Assembly: GCF_001465835.2 (NCBI RefSeq)
Contig: NZ_CP013661.2
Span: 1,666,501 to 1,730,500 of the forward strand
Direction of reading: 5' to 3'
From: Planococcus kocurii
GTDB taxonomy: Bacteria > Bacillota > Bacilli > Bacillales_A > Planococcaceae
DNA length: 64,000 bases
Shown here: positions 37,720 through 50,170 of the stretch, one piece after another
Position numbering within the stretch: the first letter of the stretch is position 1
How the letters are laid out: every line of letters starts with the position of its first letter
The notes under the pieces: model-generated
What the model was told of the DNA's origin: nothing
What the model saw: only the letters and a program-made list of their open reading frames with translations
Database searches by the model: none
Translations under genes and position numbers: made by a program

Positions 37720-39093
37720 CTATTTTCTTCCGTTTAATCTACTTGCATAGCCTTCTTTATTTTCCTGGCGCGCGCGTGCGATTGCCAATGAATCCTCAGG
37801 TACATTTTTTGAAATAGTAGATCCTGCAGCGATGTAAGATCCTTTTCCTACAGTGACAGGTGCAATCAGATTTGAATTGCAGCCGATAAACGTATCATCT
37901 TCAATGACAGTCTGGAATTTGTTTTTGCCATCATAGTTCACGGTGATGGTACCGCAACCGATATTAACACCTGTGCCGACGTGAGCATCGCCAATATAGC
38001 TCAAATGAGAAACCTTGCTATCGTTGCCGATTTCTGCTTTTTTCACTTCAACAAAGTTGCCGATTTTCACATCGTTGCCTAAAACGGTTTGAGGACGAAT
38101 GTGCGCAAACGGTCCTACAGCTGTATCCGTTCCAATGCTGCTGTCATGAATTTCTGAACTGCGAATTGTTGTACGATCTCCAATGGTGCTATTGACGATA
38201 TGGCTGTTCGAAGAAATAATGCAATCTTCCCCAATTTGTGTTAAACCATCAATTGTCACGTTCGGGTGAATAATCGTATCCGCTCCGATTCGGGCTTGTG
38301 CACTAATATAAGCAGTAGCAGGATCGATAATCGAAACGCCAGCTCTCATATGTTTTTCAGCAATTCGCTTGCGCATAATGTTTTCGGCCTGGCTCAATGC
38401 CACACGGTCGTTTACACCAAGCGTTTCGTCAAAGCTATCTGTTGCATAGGCAGCTACAATTTCGCCTTGCTTTTGCAGAATTTCAATCACATCAGGCAAA
38501 TAATATTCACCTTGAACGTTATCATTTGAAACTAATTTCAACGCCTCAAATAACGCTTCGTTATCAAAGCAATAAGTACCGGTATTGATTTCCTTTACTT
38601 GTTGCTCTTCTAAAGACGCGTCTTTTTGCTCGACAATCTTTTCGACGATGCCCGCATCGTTGCGGAGAATCCGTCCATAACCTGTCGGATTATCAGCGAT
38701 TGCCGTCAAGATCGTCGCTTTTGCACCAGTTTCGGCATGCTGATCAAGCAATGACTGCATGGTTTCTGGTCGAATCAGTGGCGTGTCTCCACAAACCACC
38801 AAAGTCGTTCCTTTAAGACCTTCAATCAATGACGCTGTTTGTTGCACGGCGTGAGCTGTTCCAAGTTGTTCTGCCTGCAAGGCATATTCACTTTTGTCAC
38901 CTAGTTGCTGCTGAACTTTTTCAGCACCATGACCAACGACAGTAACGATTTTTTCAACTCCGAGTTGCTCGACATTGCCCGTTACATGTTCAACCATTGG
39001 CATGCCACAGACTGGATGAAGCACTTTGTACAATTTTGACTTCATCCGTGTGCCTTGTCCTGCTGCTAAAATTACTGCGTATGTATTTGCCAC
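37720..39093 (-). CDS. glmU: Bifunctional GlcN-1-P acetyltransferase / GlcNAc-1-P uridyltransferase
   Basis: GlmU makes UDP-GlcNAc for peptidoglycan and teichoic acids. The protein has 457 residues: an N-terminal uridyltransferase ([19 protein letters not shown]) to about 230 and a left-handed beta-helix acetyltransferase with hexapeptide repeats ([20 protein letters not shown]). The start codon is GTG with GAGGG seven bases upstream. It follows spoVG after two hairpins and precedes prs. The B. subtilis name is gcaD. Confidence 0.97.
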   Translation of the reverse strand: MANTYAVILAAGQGTRMKSKLYKVLHPVCGMPMVEHVTGNVEQLGVEKIVTVVGHGAEKVQQQLGDKSEYALQAEQLGTAHAVQQTASLIEGLKGTTLVVCGDTPLIRPETMQSLLDQHAETGAKATILTAIADNPTGYGRILRNDAGIVEKIVEQKDASLEEQQVKEINTGTYCFDNEALFEALKLVSNDNVQGEYYLPDVIEILQKQGEIVAAYATDSFDETLGVNDRVALSQAENIMRKRIAEKHMRAGVSIIDPATAYISAQARIGADTIIHPNVTIDGLTQIGEDCIISSNSHIVNSTIGDRTTIRSSEIHDSSIGTDTAVGPFAHIRPQTVLGNDVKIGNFVEVKKAEIGNDSKVSHLSYIGDAHVGTGVNIGCGTITVNYDGKNKFQTVIEDDTFIGCNSNLIAPVTVGKGSYIAAGSTISKNVPEDSLAIARARQENKEGYASRLNGRK

Positions 39094-39230
39094 TTCTTAT
39101 CCCTCCACTCTTGATTTGATAAGAACTCTTGTTACTGGTTCTATCCATTCATTTATTCTATCAATTGATAGACCCAGTCTCACACTGGCTATGTCAATTA
39201 AAAATTTGCTTTTCCTTATTGACTATAGCG

Positions 39231-39254
39231 GAAAAACCTTGATTTTTCAAGGTT
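39231..39254 (-). terminator. Second hairpin between spoVG and glmU
   Basis: A perfect stem, AACCTTGA/TCAAGGTT with a four-base loop, followed by TTTTT on the minus strand. It lies 37 bp downstream of the spoVG terminator and could be a back-up terminator or an attenuator for glmU. Confidence 0.6.
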
Positions 39255-39290
39255 CCAAAGCATGACAATACCATGACAAAAAAAAGCCAA

Positions 39291-39325
39291 ATAAAAAAAG
39301 AGCCATTTCAATGTAGAAGGCTCTT
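39291..39325 (-). terminator. spoVG terminator
   Basis: Stem AAGAGCC/GGCTCTT with a 14-base loop, followed on the minus strand by seven T. Confidence 0.75.
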
Positions 39326-39337
39326 GATTCAGCTCCG

Positions 39338-39622
39338 TTAAACGTTGGCATTTTCCAATACCGATTCACTTTCGCTTTGTTTATATGCAGTTAAGACAGC
39401 TTCTTGAAGCTTAGTGCGTGCGCTTGAGTTGATGGGATGTGCAATATCACGAAACTCTCCATCAGGTGTTCTTTTACTTGGCATTGCGACGAATAAGCCA
39501 TCATTTCCATCGATTACTCGAATATCATGAATAACAAACTCATCGTCCAGCGTGATGGAAGCGATTGCTCTCATTCGGCCATCGGTTTGTACGCGTCGTA
39601 GTCTTACATCTGTTACTTCCAT
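39338..39622 (-). CDS. spoVG: SpoVG, RNA/DNA-binding regulator
   Basis: SpoVG is a small nucleic-acid-binding regulator kept even in non-sporulating Firmicutes such as Staphylococcus and Listeria. The protein has 94 residues, with the family opening [20 protein letters not shown] and the core [22 protein letters not shown] followed by DIAHPIN. A GGGGGA site precedes the ATG. A SigH-type promoter lies upstream. Its presence here does not imply sporulation. Confidence 0.96.
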   Translation of the reverse strand: MEVTDVRLRRVQTDGRMRAIASITLDDEFVIHDIRVIDGNDGLFVAMPSKRTPDGEFRDIAHPINSSARTKLQEAVLTAYKQSESESVLENANV

Positions 39623-39672
39623 TCTCTCGTCCCCCTCCTCTCAGCCGCAGTATTTCAACCCTAATTATGGGT

Positions 39673-39699
39673 ATTCGCTAAAAGGGACTATTATCCTTC
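39673..39699 (-). promoter_or_regulatory. SigH-type promoter of spoVG
   Basis: On the minus strand, GAAGGATAA (39691-39699), 11 bp and AGCGAAT (39673-39679) match the SigH consensus RnAGGAwWW-N11-12-RnnGAAT as I recall it. The region just upstream (39700-39745) is strongly AT-rich, like the AbrB-bound region of B. subtilis spoVG. No convincing sigma-A promoter was found there. Confidence 0.65.
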
Positions 39700-39796
39700 A
39701 TAAATTGCAAAACTTATTAGAAAATTTACTTAATGGAACTAATGACCGAAACGACATACACTTCACGCTTGAACATATTTTTTTATTCTCTCTATG

Positions 39797-39840
39797 AAAA
39801 AATGCAGATCGCCTCGTATTTAACGAGGCGACCTGCATTG
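39797..39840 (-). terminator. ridA terminator
   Basis: A near-perfect stem, TGCAGGTCGCCTCGT/ACGAGGCGATCTGCA, around AAAT, followed by six T on the minus strand. Confidence 0.88.
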
Positions 39841-39857
39841 CTATAACTCATTCTAGT

Positions 39858-40235
39858 TTACTGGTTAACTTTTGCGATCACTTCGATTTCTACTTTTACG
39901 TCTTTTGGCAACCGCGCTACTTCAACAGTTGAACGCGCTGGTTTATGATCGCCAAAATAAGTTGCATAAATCTCGTTTAGTTCTGCAAAGTCATTCATGT
40001 CTTTGATAAAAACAGTTGTTTTAATGACATCTCCAAAAGAAGAACCGGCTTCTGCAAGAACCGCTTTCAAGTTTGAAAATACTTGATGCGCCTGCTCAGA
40101 GATTGTGCCTTCAACCAATTCGCCTGCTGCTGTTAAAGGTATTTGACCTGAACTGTAAAGAATTCCACCCGAGACCACACCTTGTGAGTATGGTCCAATT
40201 GCGGCTGCCGCTTTATCTGTCGCTACGTAATTCAT
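39858..40235 (-). CDS. ridA: RidA family enamine/imine deaminase (YabJ)
   Basis: RidA hydrolyses reactive enamines such as 2-aminoacrylate. The protein has 125 residues, with [11 protein letters not shown] at 9-19, SGQIPL, and the active-site arginine in [13 protein letters not shown] near residue 103. It directly follows purR (stop and ATG adjacent). In B. subtilis the pair purR-yabJ is likewise joined and yabJ is needed for full purine repression. Confidence 0.95.
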   Translation of the reverse strand: MNYVATDKAAAAIGPYSQGVVSGGILYSSGQIPLTAAGELVEGTISEQAHQVFSNLKAVLAEAGSSFGDVIKTTVFIKDMNDFAELNEIYATYFGDHKPARSTVEVARLPKDVKVEIEVIAKVNQ

Positions 40236-41063
40236 TCAAATTCCCCCATTTTCAAAGTAATTGCCTTCTTCTAATGCAATCGTACGTTCTTTTTCGCTAA
40301 CTTCATGCAATTTAACAAGAGATAAATACTTTTCTACGAGCCGTTCATCCGAATGTTCCGATTCTACTAATACAGCAACACCTGCTAATGTGCATTCAAA
40401 TTCTTCCAGTAGATTTTTCATACCATTCATCGTGCCGCCGACTTTCATAAAGTCATCCGTAATTAGTACGCGTTGACCGCTTTTCATACTACGCTTTGAC
40501 AAGACCATCGTTTGAATTCGACGAGAAGAACCCGAGACATAATTGATGCTAACTGTAGATCCTTCAGTAACTTTACTGTCTCTACGGACAATTACCACGG
40601 GCACATTTAAGTGGCGCGCAATGGCATGGGCAATCGGAATGCCTTTTGTAGCTACCGTCATGATGACATCAATTTTTTCTTTAGCAAATGCTGTAGCAAA
40701 CACTTTACCGACACGATTCATCATTTCCGGATTACCTAGCACGTCGGTCATGTACAAATAGCCACCCGGCAATAGCCGGTCTGAGTGACTTAGCTCTTCC
40801 ATCAAATCAGCCATTACTGCTCTGATTTCACGTTCTTGAAGCTTAGGTACATATTTCACGCCACCTGCTGCTCCAGGAACTGTCATCAACAAGCCAATTC
40901 CTTTTTCTTCAAATGTCTCTTTAACAATCCCCAAATCCTCACTAATAGACGATTTGGCCGATTGGTACAGATCCGAAAAATAAGTTAGTGGAATCAATTT
41001 ATGCGGATGTTCCAATAAAAAATGCGTCATATCAACAAGCCGTTCACTGCGCTTCCACTTCAA
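40236..41063 (-). CDS. purR: Purine operon repressor PurR
   Basis: PurR represses purine genes by binding paired PurBoxes; PRPP relieves it. The protein has 275 residues: an N-terminal winged helix (about 1-70) and a phosphoribosyltransferase-like effector domain whose PRPP loop is VLITDDFMKVGGTMNGM near 203. The start is TTG with GGAGAGGG upstream. A degenerate PurBox pair precedes the gene, in line with the autoregulation known in B. subtilis. ridA follows directly. Confidence 0.96.
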   Translation of the reverse strand: MKWKRSERLVDMTHFLLEHPHKLIPLTYFSDLYQSAKSSISEDLGIVKETFEEKGIGLLMTVPGAAGGVKYVPKLQEREIRAVMADLMEELSHSDRLLPGGYLYMTDVLGNPEMMNRVGKVFATAFAKEKIDVIMTVATKGIPIAHAIARHLNVPVVIVRRDSKVTEGSTVSINYVSGSSRRIQTMVLSKRSMKSGQRVLITDDFMKVGGTMNGMKNLLEEFECTLAGVAVLVESEHSDERLVEKYLSLVKLHEVSEKERTIALEEGNYFENGGI

Positions 41064-41077
41064 AACTACCCTCTCCT

Positions 41078-41122
41078 AAACACGAATGATTTATAGAAAA
41101 CTTACCATAAATGTCCGTATTT
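41078..41122. promoter_or_regulatory. Candidate PurR operator upstream of purR
   Basis: On the minus strand, AAATACGGACATT (41110-41122) matches 11 of 13 PurBox positions. AAACACGAATGAT on the plus strand (41078-41090) is a weaker inverted partner. CGGACA and TATAAA between them could be the purR promoter. The right box overlaps the end of ispE. Confidence 0.4.
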
Positions 41123-41984
41123 AGGCAAGTGGCTCCCGTTCGCCAATCAAGCGCACAGCGTATACTTCTGAGCAAAAGCCACGCAAGCCATTGTATATAC
41201 GTGGAATACGCGCTTCTTGGTGCACCAAACCAAACACTGTTGGTCCACTCCCACTCATAAGTACAGCGTCCGCTCCAAATTTCTTCATCTGCTCTTTAAT
41301 TTGTTCAACTTCGGGATATAACTTTAACGTAACGCTTTCAAGTGCATTACCAAGGTTAGCGCACATAGCGTCGTAGTCACCGTCGTTAAGTGCTTGAATC
41401 ATGGCACCTGTATTTGGATGTTGAGCGGTTTGAACATCGAATGCGCCATAAACATCGGCTGTAGAAACGCCAAGTGTAGGTTTTGCTAAAATGACCCAGC
41501 AATTCGGTGGCGTCGGTAATTGTTGAATGATTTCTCCACGACCTTTGGCTAATGCTGTACCGCCATAAACGCAGAAAGAAACATCTGAACCAATTTTAGC
41601 ACCCAGTTCCGCCAGTTCATCGAGTGACAGATTAAGCTGCCAAAGTTTGTTTAATCCTTTTAATGTCGCTGCAGCGTCACTGCTGCCTCCAGCTAAGCCT
41701 GCAGCGACCGGGATTTTTTTATCCAGTGAAATGATAACTCCAGTTTTGATATTAAAGGTATCTTTAATCAATTGCGCCGCCTGGTAAGCGAGGTTGCGGG
41801 AATCGTCTGGCACGAACCGGTCTGCTGATTGAATATGTATGCCTTTGGCTGTGCCCATCAGTCCAATACGATCCGACAAATCCACAGTGGTCATAATCAT
41901 TTCAATTTCATGGTAATTATCTGGACGTTTGTGCAAAACATCTAATGTTAAATTGATCTTGGCAGGCGCTTTTACGTAGAGCAT
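41121..41984 (-). CDS. ispE: 4-diphosphocytidyl-2-C-methyl-D-erythritol kinase
   Basis: IspE phosphorylates the MEP-pathway intermediate CDP-ME, leading to isoprenoid precursors. The protein has 287 residues of the GHMP kinase fold: [12 protein letters not shown] at 4-15, the ATP loop [20 protein letters not shown] near 90-109, and [12 protein letters not shown] near 243. It stands between veg and purR as in B. subtilis, except that the spore gene sspF is missing upstream. Confidence 0.96.
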   Translation of the reverse strand: MLYVKAPAKINLTLDVLHKRPDNYHEIEMIMTTVDLSDRIGLMGTAKGIHIQSADRFVPDDSRNLAYQAAQLIKDTFNIKTGVIISLDKKIPVAAGLAGGSSDAAATLKGLNKLWQLNLSLDELAELGAKIGSDVSFCVYGGTALAKGRGEIIQQLPTPPNCWVILAKPTLGVSTADVYGAFDVQTAQHPNTGAMIQALNDGDYDAMCANLGNALESVTLKLYPEVEQIKEQMKKFGADAVLMSGSGPTVFGLVHQEARIPRIYNGLRGFCSEVYAVRLIGEREPLA

Positions 41985-42064
41985 CCCACTGCCTCCTTTT
42001 TATATTCTAATGAACACTATTTTAACATACCGCAAGATAATGGAAAGTAAAGTATCGATAGAAA

Positions 42065-42105
42065 CAAAAAAACTCGCCTTCCGCTTAGATCAGCAGTAGC
42101 AAGTT
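42065..42105 (-). terminator. veg terminator
   Basis: An imperfect stem, AACTTGCT.../...GGCGAGTT, with G-U pairs, followed by seven T on the minus strand. Confidence 0.65.
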
Positions 42106-42132
42106 TTGGAGTAACTTATAAATATAATTCAA

Positions 42133-42396
42133 TTATTTCACAACAAGTGCATCTTCAGTTCCTTCGTACACAGTAATTTCTACTGCTTCAGTTAAGATGT
42201 CTGCGTAGCTGTAAGACACGCGTTCAAATGCATGCTCTTCTTGATCTAGCTCAATCACGAACACGGAGTGATAGGTCTCGCGTAGGATTCCGGCACGTTC
42301 TACCGTTTTCTTACGACCTCCGTTTGCCTTCAAAAGCAATCGTTTTCCTAAATGTAGGTCTAACGATTTTTTAATATCCGCCAAAGTTTTGGGCAT
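42133..42396 (-). CDS. veg: Veg protein
   Basis: Veg is an 87-residue cytoplasmic protein highly expressed in growing cells; in B. subtilis it promotes biofilm matrix genes by an indirect route. The sequence keeps [26 protein letters not shown] and the [19 protein letters not shown] core. A strong promoter lies directly upstream. yabG and sspF, its neighbours in B. subtilis, are absent. Confidence 0.94.
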   Translation of the reverse strand: MPKTLADIKKSLDLHLGKRLLLKANGGRKKTVERAGILRETYHSVFVIELDQEEHAFERVSYSYADILTEAVEITVYEGTEDALVVK

Positions 42397-42422
42397 TTTG
42401 TCTACACCTCACTATGGATATA

Positions 42423-42451
42423 ATTCTACCATAATTTGATGGAATTGTCAA
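42423..42451 (-). promoter_or_regulatory. veg promoter
   Basis: On the minus strand, TTGACA (42446-42451), 17 bp and TAGAAT (42423-42428). The very strong sigma-A match parallels the well-known Pveg of B. subtilis. Confidence 0.9.
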
Positions 42452-42559
42452 GCAAATTTATAATTTTATCAACCAACCTTAGTCGCTGTCAATATTTATT
42501 TATTCGAAATTTCTTTAACCCGAAAGAAGTTGTGCCGATTTTGTAACAGAATAACCATT

Positions 42560-43995
<1,436 letters not shown>

Positions 43996-44053
43996 TTATA
44001 ATTTTCCTCTTTTCAAGCTTCTTGTTTATTCTACACGTTTGCCTATAAACATG

Positions 44054-44090
44054 TAAAAAGCTTTCCCGGGAAATATCCCAAGAAAGCTTG
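44054..44090 (-). terminator. yabE terminator
   Basis: On the minus strand, AAGCTTTCTTGGGA, loop TATT, TCCCGGGAAAGCTT, then TTT. The stem is strong with two internal mismatches. Confidence 0.85.
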
Positions 44091-44109
44091 CAGTTAAACT
44101 AACAATCGA

Positions 44110-45438
44110 TTAGTTCAGAATTCTAACCTTTACTTGCTTGCGTCCGAATGACAAAGCATCAGATTTATTAGCCATAAATAAATCAATTTTATTTCCTTTG
44201 ATTGCTCCGCCTGTATCGCCTGCAATCGCATTACCGTATCCTTCAACCCATACTTTAGAACCTAATGGAATCACACTAGGATCTACTGCAATTACTTTTA
44301 GGCCTGGATTCGTTTTTAAGTTTATGCCTGTAGCAGTAATTCCTGAACATCCTGTGCAGCTAGCTGTGTAGGCTGTCGCAGATACATAAAATTCTTTTCC
44401 GCCAGCTGGCTCTGCTTGAACAGGTGTTGCTTTTTCAGCTACTGTTTTAGTAGGCGCTGCTTTTTCTGTTGAAGCTGTTTTAGCCACCGCTTTTTGAGGC
44501 GTTACTTGTTGTTTTTGCTGTACAGGTGTTGTTTTTTGTTGAGTACCACGTGAAACGCTAGCAACCATCGTTTTTGTTCCAACAGCTGTTACTTGTTTCG
44601 TTGGCTCTGTAACAACTTTTTCTGTTTTAAGGTCGCGCTTTACTTCTTTGCCATTTTCTTTTACTACTTCATACGTTTTTTTGACTACGCCATTTTTACC
44701 TTTTTGAACGATTTTTTCACTGCCTTTAAGAAGTGTTTCGTCTTTTTTAGTTTCGACTGCATATTTTACAGAACCTTCGACTACGTCAGTTAGCTTTTCA
44801 ACACGAACTACTTTGACTTCAGAATTCGGTAAAACCAATTCGTCCATTTCGCTTTCAACACGATCTAGTTTACCTAAAGTAACTTGATTTTCTTTTAAGA
44901 GATTAGCCACTGTTGTTGAAGTTGACCATACTTTCTTTTCTTCAACACCGTCTTGAATCGTAACTTCATATGCTTTTTCAACTGAGATTTTTGTATCCTC
45001 ATTTACTTGTTCATCTAACGCTGGTGTTACTTTATCGTGTTTAGTTAGTTCAATTTTAGCTGTTTCCAAAATTTCTGATACCGTGTTTTTAGTCGTCCAA
45101 GCTGAGGTTGATTTCCCATCAACTGTCACAGCATATTGTTCTGCTGCATCCCATTCAACAGCCATGTCTTTGTTAATAACTGTTTCCGCTGAATGACTAA
45201 CGAAATCATGTTCTCCAGTTTTGATGTCTTGTTCTTTTAAAAAGGCACCTACTGTTTCTGCATGTGTTCTTACTTCTTCTTTTTCACCGTTTGCTGTTAC
45301 CGTTACTGTATTTTTTGTTCCTTCGTATATAGCAAAAGTTAAAACCGCCGCGAACAACAACACAGTTGCAATTGTTACCGCCAATGATTTACCTTTGAAT
45401 AATTTTGTTGAATAGGTATTACTTGTTTTGTTTGACAA
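44110..45438 (-). CDS. yabE: Cell-wall hydrolase-like protein with DUF348, G5 and 3D domains (YabE)
   Basis: A predicted exported, membrane-anchored wall enzyme related to Rpf/Sps resuscitation factors. From TTG 45438 it has 442 residues: a signal anchor near 18-38, three DUF348 ubiquitin-like repeats (about 45-210), a G5 domain (about 215-290), a Gln-, Thr-, Ala- and Lys-rich linker, and a C-terminal 3D domain whose motif is GDTGGAIKGNKIDLF. AAGGAGGAG lies six bases before TTG 45438; a GTG at 45459 would precede this site and is rejected. Muralytic activity is inferred from relatives. Confidence 0.9.
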   Translation of the reverse strand: MSNKTSNTYSTKLFKGKSLAVTIATVLLFAAVLTFAIYEGTKNTVTVTANGEKEEVRTHAETVGAFLKEQDIKTGEHDFVSHSAETVINKDMAVEWDAAEQYAVTVDGKSTSAWTTKNTVSEILETAKIELTKHDKVTPALDEQVNEDTKISVEKAYEVTIQDGVEEKKVWSTSTTVANLLKENQVTLGKLDRVESEMDELVLPNSEVKVVRVEKLTDVVEGSVKYAVETKKDETLLKGSEKIVQKGKNGVVKKTYEVVKENGKEVKRDLKTEKVVTEPTKQVTAVGTKTMVASVSRGTQQKTTPVQQKQQVTPQKAVAKTASTEKAAPTKTVAEKATPVQAEPAGGKEFYVSATAYTASCTGCSGITATGINLKTNPGLKVIAVDPSVIPLGSKVWVEGYGNAIAGDTGGAIKGNKIDLFMANKSDALSFGRKQVKVRILN

Positions 45439-45524
45439 AAATAACTCCTCCTTCTTCACCTGAGTGATTATATAGATTCACGTTTAAGCTATCAACAGAT
45501 ACTAATTTCATCATTTATCTTTTT

Positions 45525-46295
45525 TTAAGAAAATTTGTAGAACCTTTTAGCGTTCTCAGTTGTAGCTTTTGCTACTTCTTCTATTGAAATTCCTTTTAAT
45601 CGTGCAATTTCTCCTGCCACTAGCGGCACATAAGAAGGTTCATTTCGTTTTCCACGATGTGGATGTGGCGCCAAATACGGGGCGTCTGTTTCAATCATTA
45701 AATGATCAAGTGAAATTAATTCAGCGACTTCTTTTGGTTTTTTAGCATTTTTGAATGTTACTGGTCCTCCAAGAGAAATCATAAAGTTCATTTCTATACT
45801 TTCACGGGCTGTTTCTACACTGCCACTAAAACAATGCATGACACCGCCAATTTCTTTTGCATTTTCTTCTCTGAGAATTCTCAAAACGTCTTCAGTTGCT
45901 TCTCGGTTATGAATAATAATCGGTAGCTCTACTTTTTTAGCCAACCGAATCTGCTTACGAAAAACTTCCTGTTGTACTTCTTTCGGTGATTTATCCCAGT
46001 AGTAATCCAATCCGGTTTCCCCGATTCCCACTACTTTCGGGTGAGCTGCAAGCTCTTCAATCCATTCCAAGTCTTCCTCAGTACAGTCGATGGCATCAAC
46101 GGGGTGCCAACCAACTACTGCGAAGATGAATTCATAGGTTTCGGCCAATTCTATGGCTCGTTCGATCGTTTTTCGGTCGAAGCCGATGACTACCATTTTC
46201 TCCACATGGTTTTCTTGTGCGCGCTCAATGACTTGTACCAGGTCCTCATCATATTGATCTGCATTTAAATGTACATGGGTATCGATAAACATCAA
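45525..46295 (-). CDS. tatD: TatD family metal-dependent deoxyribonuclease
   Basis: A TIM-barrel metallo-hydrolase, 256 residues. Metal ligands appear in DTHVHL at 5-10, the GETGLDYYWD block near 92-101, HNREATED near 128 and ETDAPYLAPHP near 203-213. TatD proteins show 3'-5' exonuclease activity and are linked to DNA repair. It lies between metG and yabE as B. subtilis yabD does. Two ATGs are adjacent; either could start the protein. Confidence 0.95.
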   Translation of the reverse strand: MMFIDTHVHLNADQYDEDLVQVIERAQENHVEKMVVIGFDRKTIERAIELAETYEFIFAVVGWHPVDAIDCTEEDLEWIEELAAHPKVVGIGETGLDYYWDKSPKEVQQEVFRKQIRLAKKVELPIIIHNREATEDVLRILREENAKEIGGVMHCFSGSVETARESIEMNFMISLGGPVTFKNAKKPKEVAELISLDHLMIETDAPYLAPHPHRGKRNEPSYVPLVAGEIARLKGISIEEVAKATTENAKRFYKFS

Positions 46296-46366
46296 TCATT
46301 CTCCTCACATTAAGCTTTATTCTAATGGTTCTTCCCGTGTCTTTCTTCACAACAACATTACAATTG

Positions 46367-46395
46367 AGTAACAAAACATGTTAGTTTAGTGTCAA
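46367..46395 (-). promoter_or_regulatory. Weak promoter candidate for tatD
   Basis: On the minus strand, TTGACA (46390-46395), 17 bp and GTTACT (46367-46372). The -35 is perfect but the -10 is poor, so confidence is low. Confidence 0.3.
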
Positions 46396-46441
46396 AATCA
46401 TTTATTTCTCTGTAATATTAGGTAAAAAACACTACAAAACC

Positions 46442-46470
46442 AAAAAAAGACCCACCGGTGAAAGTGGGTC
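46442..46470 (-). terminator. metG terminator
   Basis: Stem GACCCAC/GTGGGTC with loop TTTCACCG, followed on the minus strand by seven T. Confidence 0.85.
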
Positions 46471-46493
46471 AAAACAGGTCTTTTTTAGTAGTC

Positions 46494-48783
<2,290 letters not shown>

Positions 48784-49062
48784 ATGAAATCAACAGGTAT
48801 TGTTCGTAAAGTAGATGAGTTAGGACGTGTGGTAATTCCAATCGAATTGCGTCGTACTCTAGGAATCGCTGAGAAAGACGCATTGGAAATATATGTAGAT
48901 GACGACAAGATTATCTTGAAAAAGTATTTACCCAACATGACGTGTGCAGTGACAGGCGAAGTATCAGACGAAAACATGAAATTAGTTGGCGGTAAATTGA
49001 TCTTAAGCTCTGAAGGCGCTGAAATGTTAGTAAAAGAAATTCAAAACAACTTAAACAAGTAA
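48784..49062 (+). CDS. abrB: Transition-state regulator AbrB
   Basis: AbrB is a DNA-binding regulator of post-exponential functions in Bacillales. The 92 residues are almost the B. subtilis sequence: a swapped-hairpin DNA-binding domain (VRKVDELGRVVIPIELRRTL, residues 7-26) and a C-terminal multimerisation domain with the single cysteine in NMTCAVTGEV. GGAGG precedes the ATG. It lies opposite to metG and rsmI, as in B. subtilis. In B. subtilis Spo0A represses it; whether that input exists here cannot be seen. Confidence 0.97.
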   Translation: MKSTGIVRKVDELGRVVIPIELRRTLGIAEKDALEIYVDDDKIILKKYLPNMTCAVTGEVSDENMKLVGGKLILSSEGAEMLVKEIQNNLNK

Positions 49063-49067
49063 TATTC

Positions 49068-49102
49068 AAAAAAACCGGATGCCCGCGCATCCGGTTTTTT
49101 AT
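49068..49102 (+). terminator. abrB terminator
   Basis: Stem AACCGGATGC/GCATCCGGTT around CCGC, followed by six T on the plus strand. Confidence 0.9.
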
Positions 49103-49123
49103 TTGCTAAATAGAAAGTATTTG

Positions 49124-49302
49124 CACTTCGCCAGACTGGCTTACGCCCCGCAGAGCTACATGGGTGCTTGCGCTTTTCTTTGTCCAGACTCCAGCACCCA
49201 GCTCTTTGGGTCGTAAGCCATTCTGACTGTGCGGCTGAAAATACGCCACTTCGCCAGACTGGCTTACGCCCGGCAGAGCTACATGGGTGCTTGCGCTTTT
49301 CT
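49124..49302. repeat. Three-unit inverted/direct repeat element
   Basis: Unit A (49124-49179, 56 nt) recurs as A' (49247-49302) with a single substitution (49149 region CCCCG versus CCCGG). Between them, unit B (about 49184-49227) is an inverted, diverged copy: TGGCTTACG, AGAGCT and GGGTGCT of unit A have complements CGTAAGCCA, AGCTCT and AGCACCC in B. B can therefore pair with either A or A'. A' touches the rsmI stop codon. It resembles dispersed palindromic elements of Bacillaceae in style, but I could not search for other copies. Confidence 0.85.
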
Positions 49303-50170
49303 AAGTATGATAGGCCTGGTATACTTCTCTTTTTGATAATTGGCGCTCGATGGCTGCTTCTTTGATTGCTTCTTTCGATGTCAGGCTTTTGGTTTCCATC
49401 AACTGATCAACATGTTCTTCAATGGACAAGTTTTCCCACCATTTGACGTTTTCTACAGGATCCGGGTCGGCATTCCCTTCAAGGACTAAACAAAATTCAC
49501 CACGAATTTCGTTTTCTTCTGCCCATGTAATAGCTTCTCCAACTGTGCCTCTTATAAACTCTTCGAATTTCTTGGTTACTTCTCGTGCCAAGACAATTTT
49601 TCGTTCGTTACCTACTGCTTTTTGCATGCTTTTCAAGCTTTCTTTTAATCGGTGCGGCGCTTCGTAAAAAATAAGCGTTTCTTCTTTTTGGCTTAGTACT
49701 TCCAGCTCAGTTAGCCGATCCTTTTTATTGCGTGACAAGAACCCGTAAAATAAAAACGGCTGTGGTGAAATTCCAGAAGCGATTAACGCACTGAGTGCTG
49801 CATTGGCTCCTGGGATTGGCACTACAGGGAAGCCATCTGCAACTGCTCGTTTCACAATATCTTCGCCTGGGTCCGATATACAGGGCATACCTGCATCACT
49901 AACTAACGCCACAGATTTGCCTTGTTCTAAATAAGACAATATTTTAAAACCGCCACTTTCTTGATTATGCTCGTGGTAACTAACTAATTTTGTTTGGATA
50001 TCAAAGTAATTGCAGAGGTTTTTGGTGTTACGCGTATCTTCTGCTGCAATAATGTCGACTTCTTTTAAAATACGTAATGCGCGCATCGTCATGTCTTCTA
50101 GATTGCCAATAGGCGTTGCTACTAGATACAGTGTTGCTTCTTTGTGCTGAAAACTTTTTTGAGATTTCAT
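49301..50170 (-). CDS. rsmI: 16S rRNA 2'-O-ribose C1402 methyltransferase
   Basis: RsmI methylates the ribose of C1402 in the decoding centre of 16S rRNA. The protein has 289 residues with the tetrapyrrole-methylase fold: LYLVATPIGNLEDMTMRAL near 14-32, AAEDTRNTKNL near 39-49, and VSDAGMPCISDPG near 87-99. It is the last gene of trmN6-yazA-rsmI. The stop TAG at 49301-49303 uses two bases of the adjoining repeat unit A'. Length and C-terminus look normal. Confidence 0.96.
   Translation of the reverse strand: MKSQKSFQHKEATLYLVATPIGNLEDMTMRALRILKEVDIIAAEDTRNTKNLCNYFDIQTKLVSYHEHNQESGGFKILSYLEQGKSVALVSDAGMPCISDPGEDIVKRAVADGFPVVPIPGANAALSALIASGISPQPFLFYGFLSRNKKDRLTELEVLSQKEETLIFYEAPHRLKESLKSMQKAVGNERKIVLAREVTKKFEEFIRGTVGEAITWAEENEIRGEFCLVLEGNADPDPVENVKWWENLSIEEHVDQLMETKSLTSKEAIKEAAIERQLSKREVYQAYHT

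Noticed and set aside
49068..49130. The 49124-49302 repeat as a transcription terminator of abrB or rsmI
   Set aside because: abrB already has a strong terminator at 49068-49102, and the repeat has no T run on either strand.
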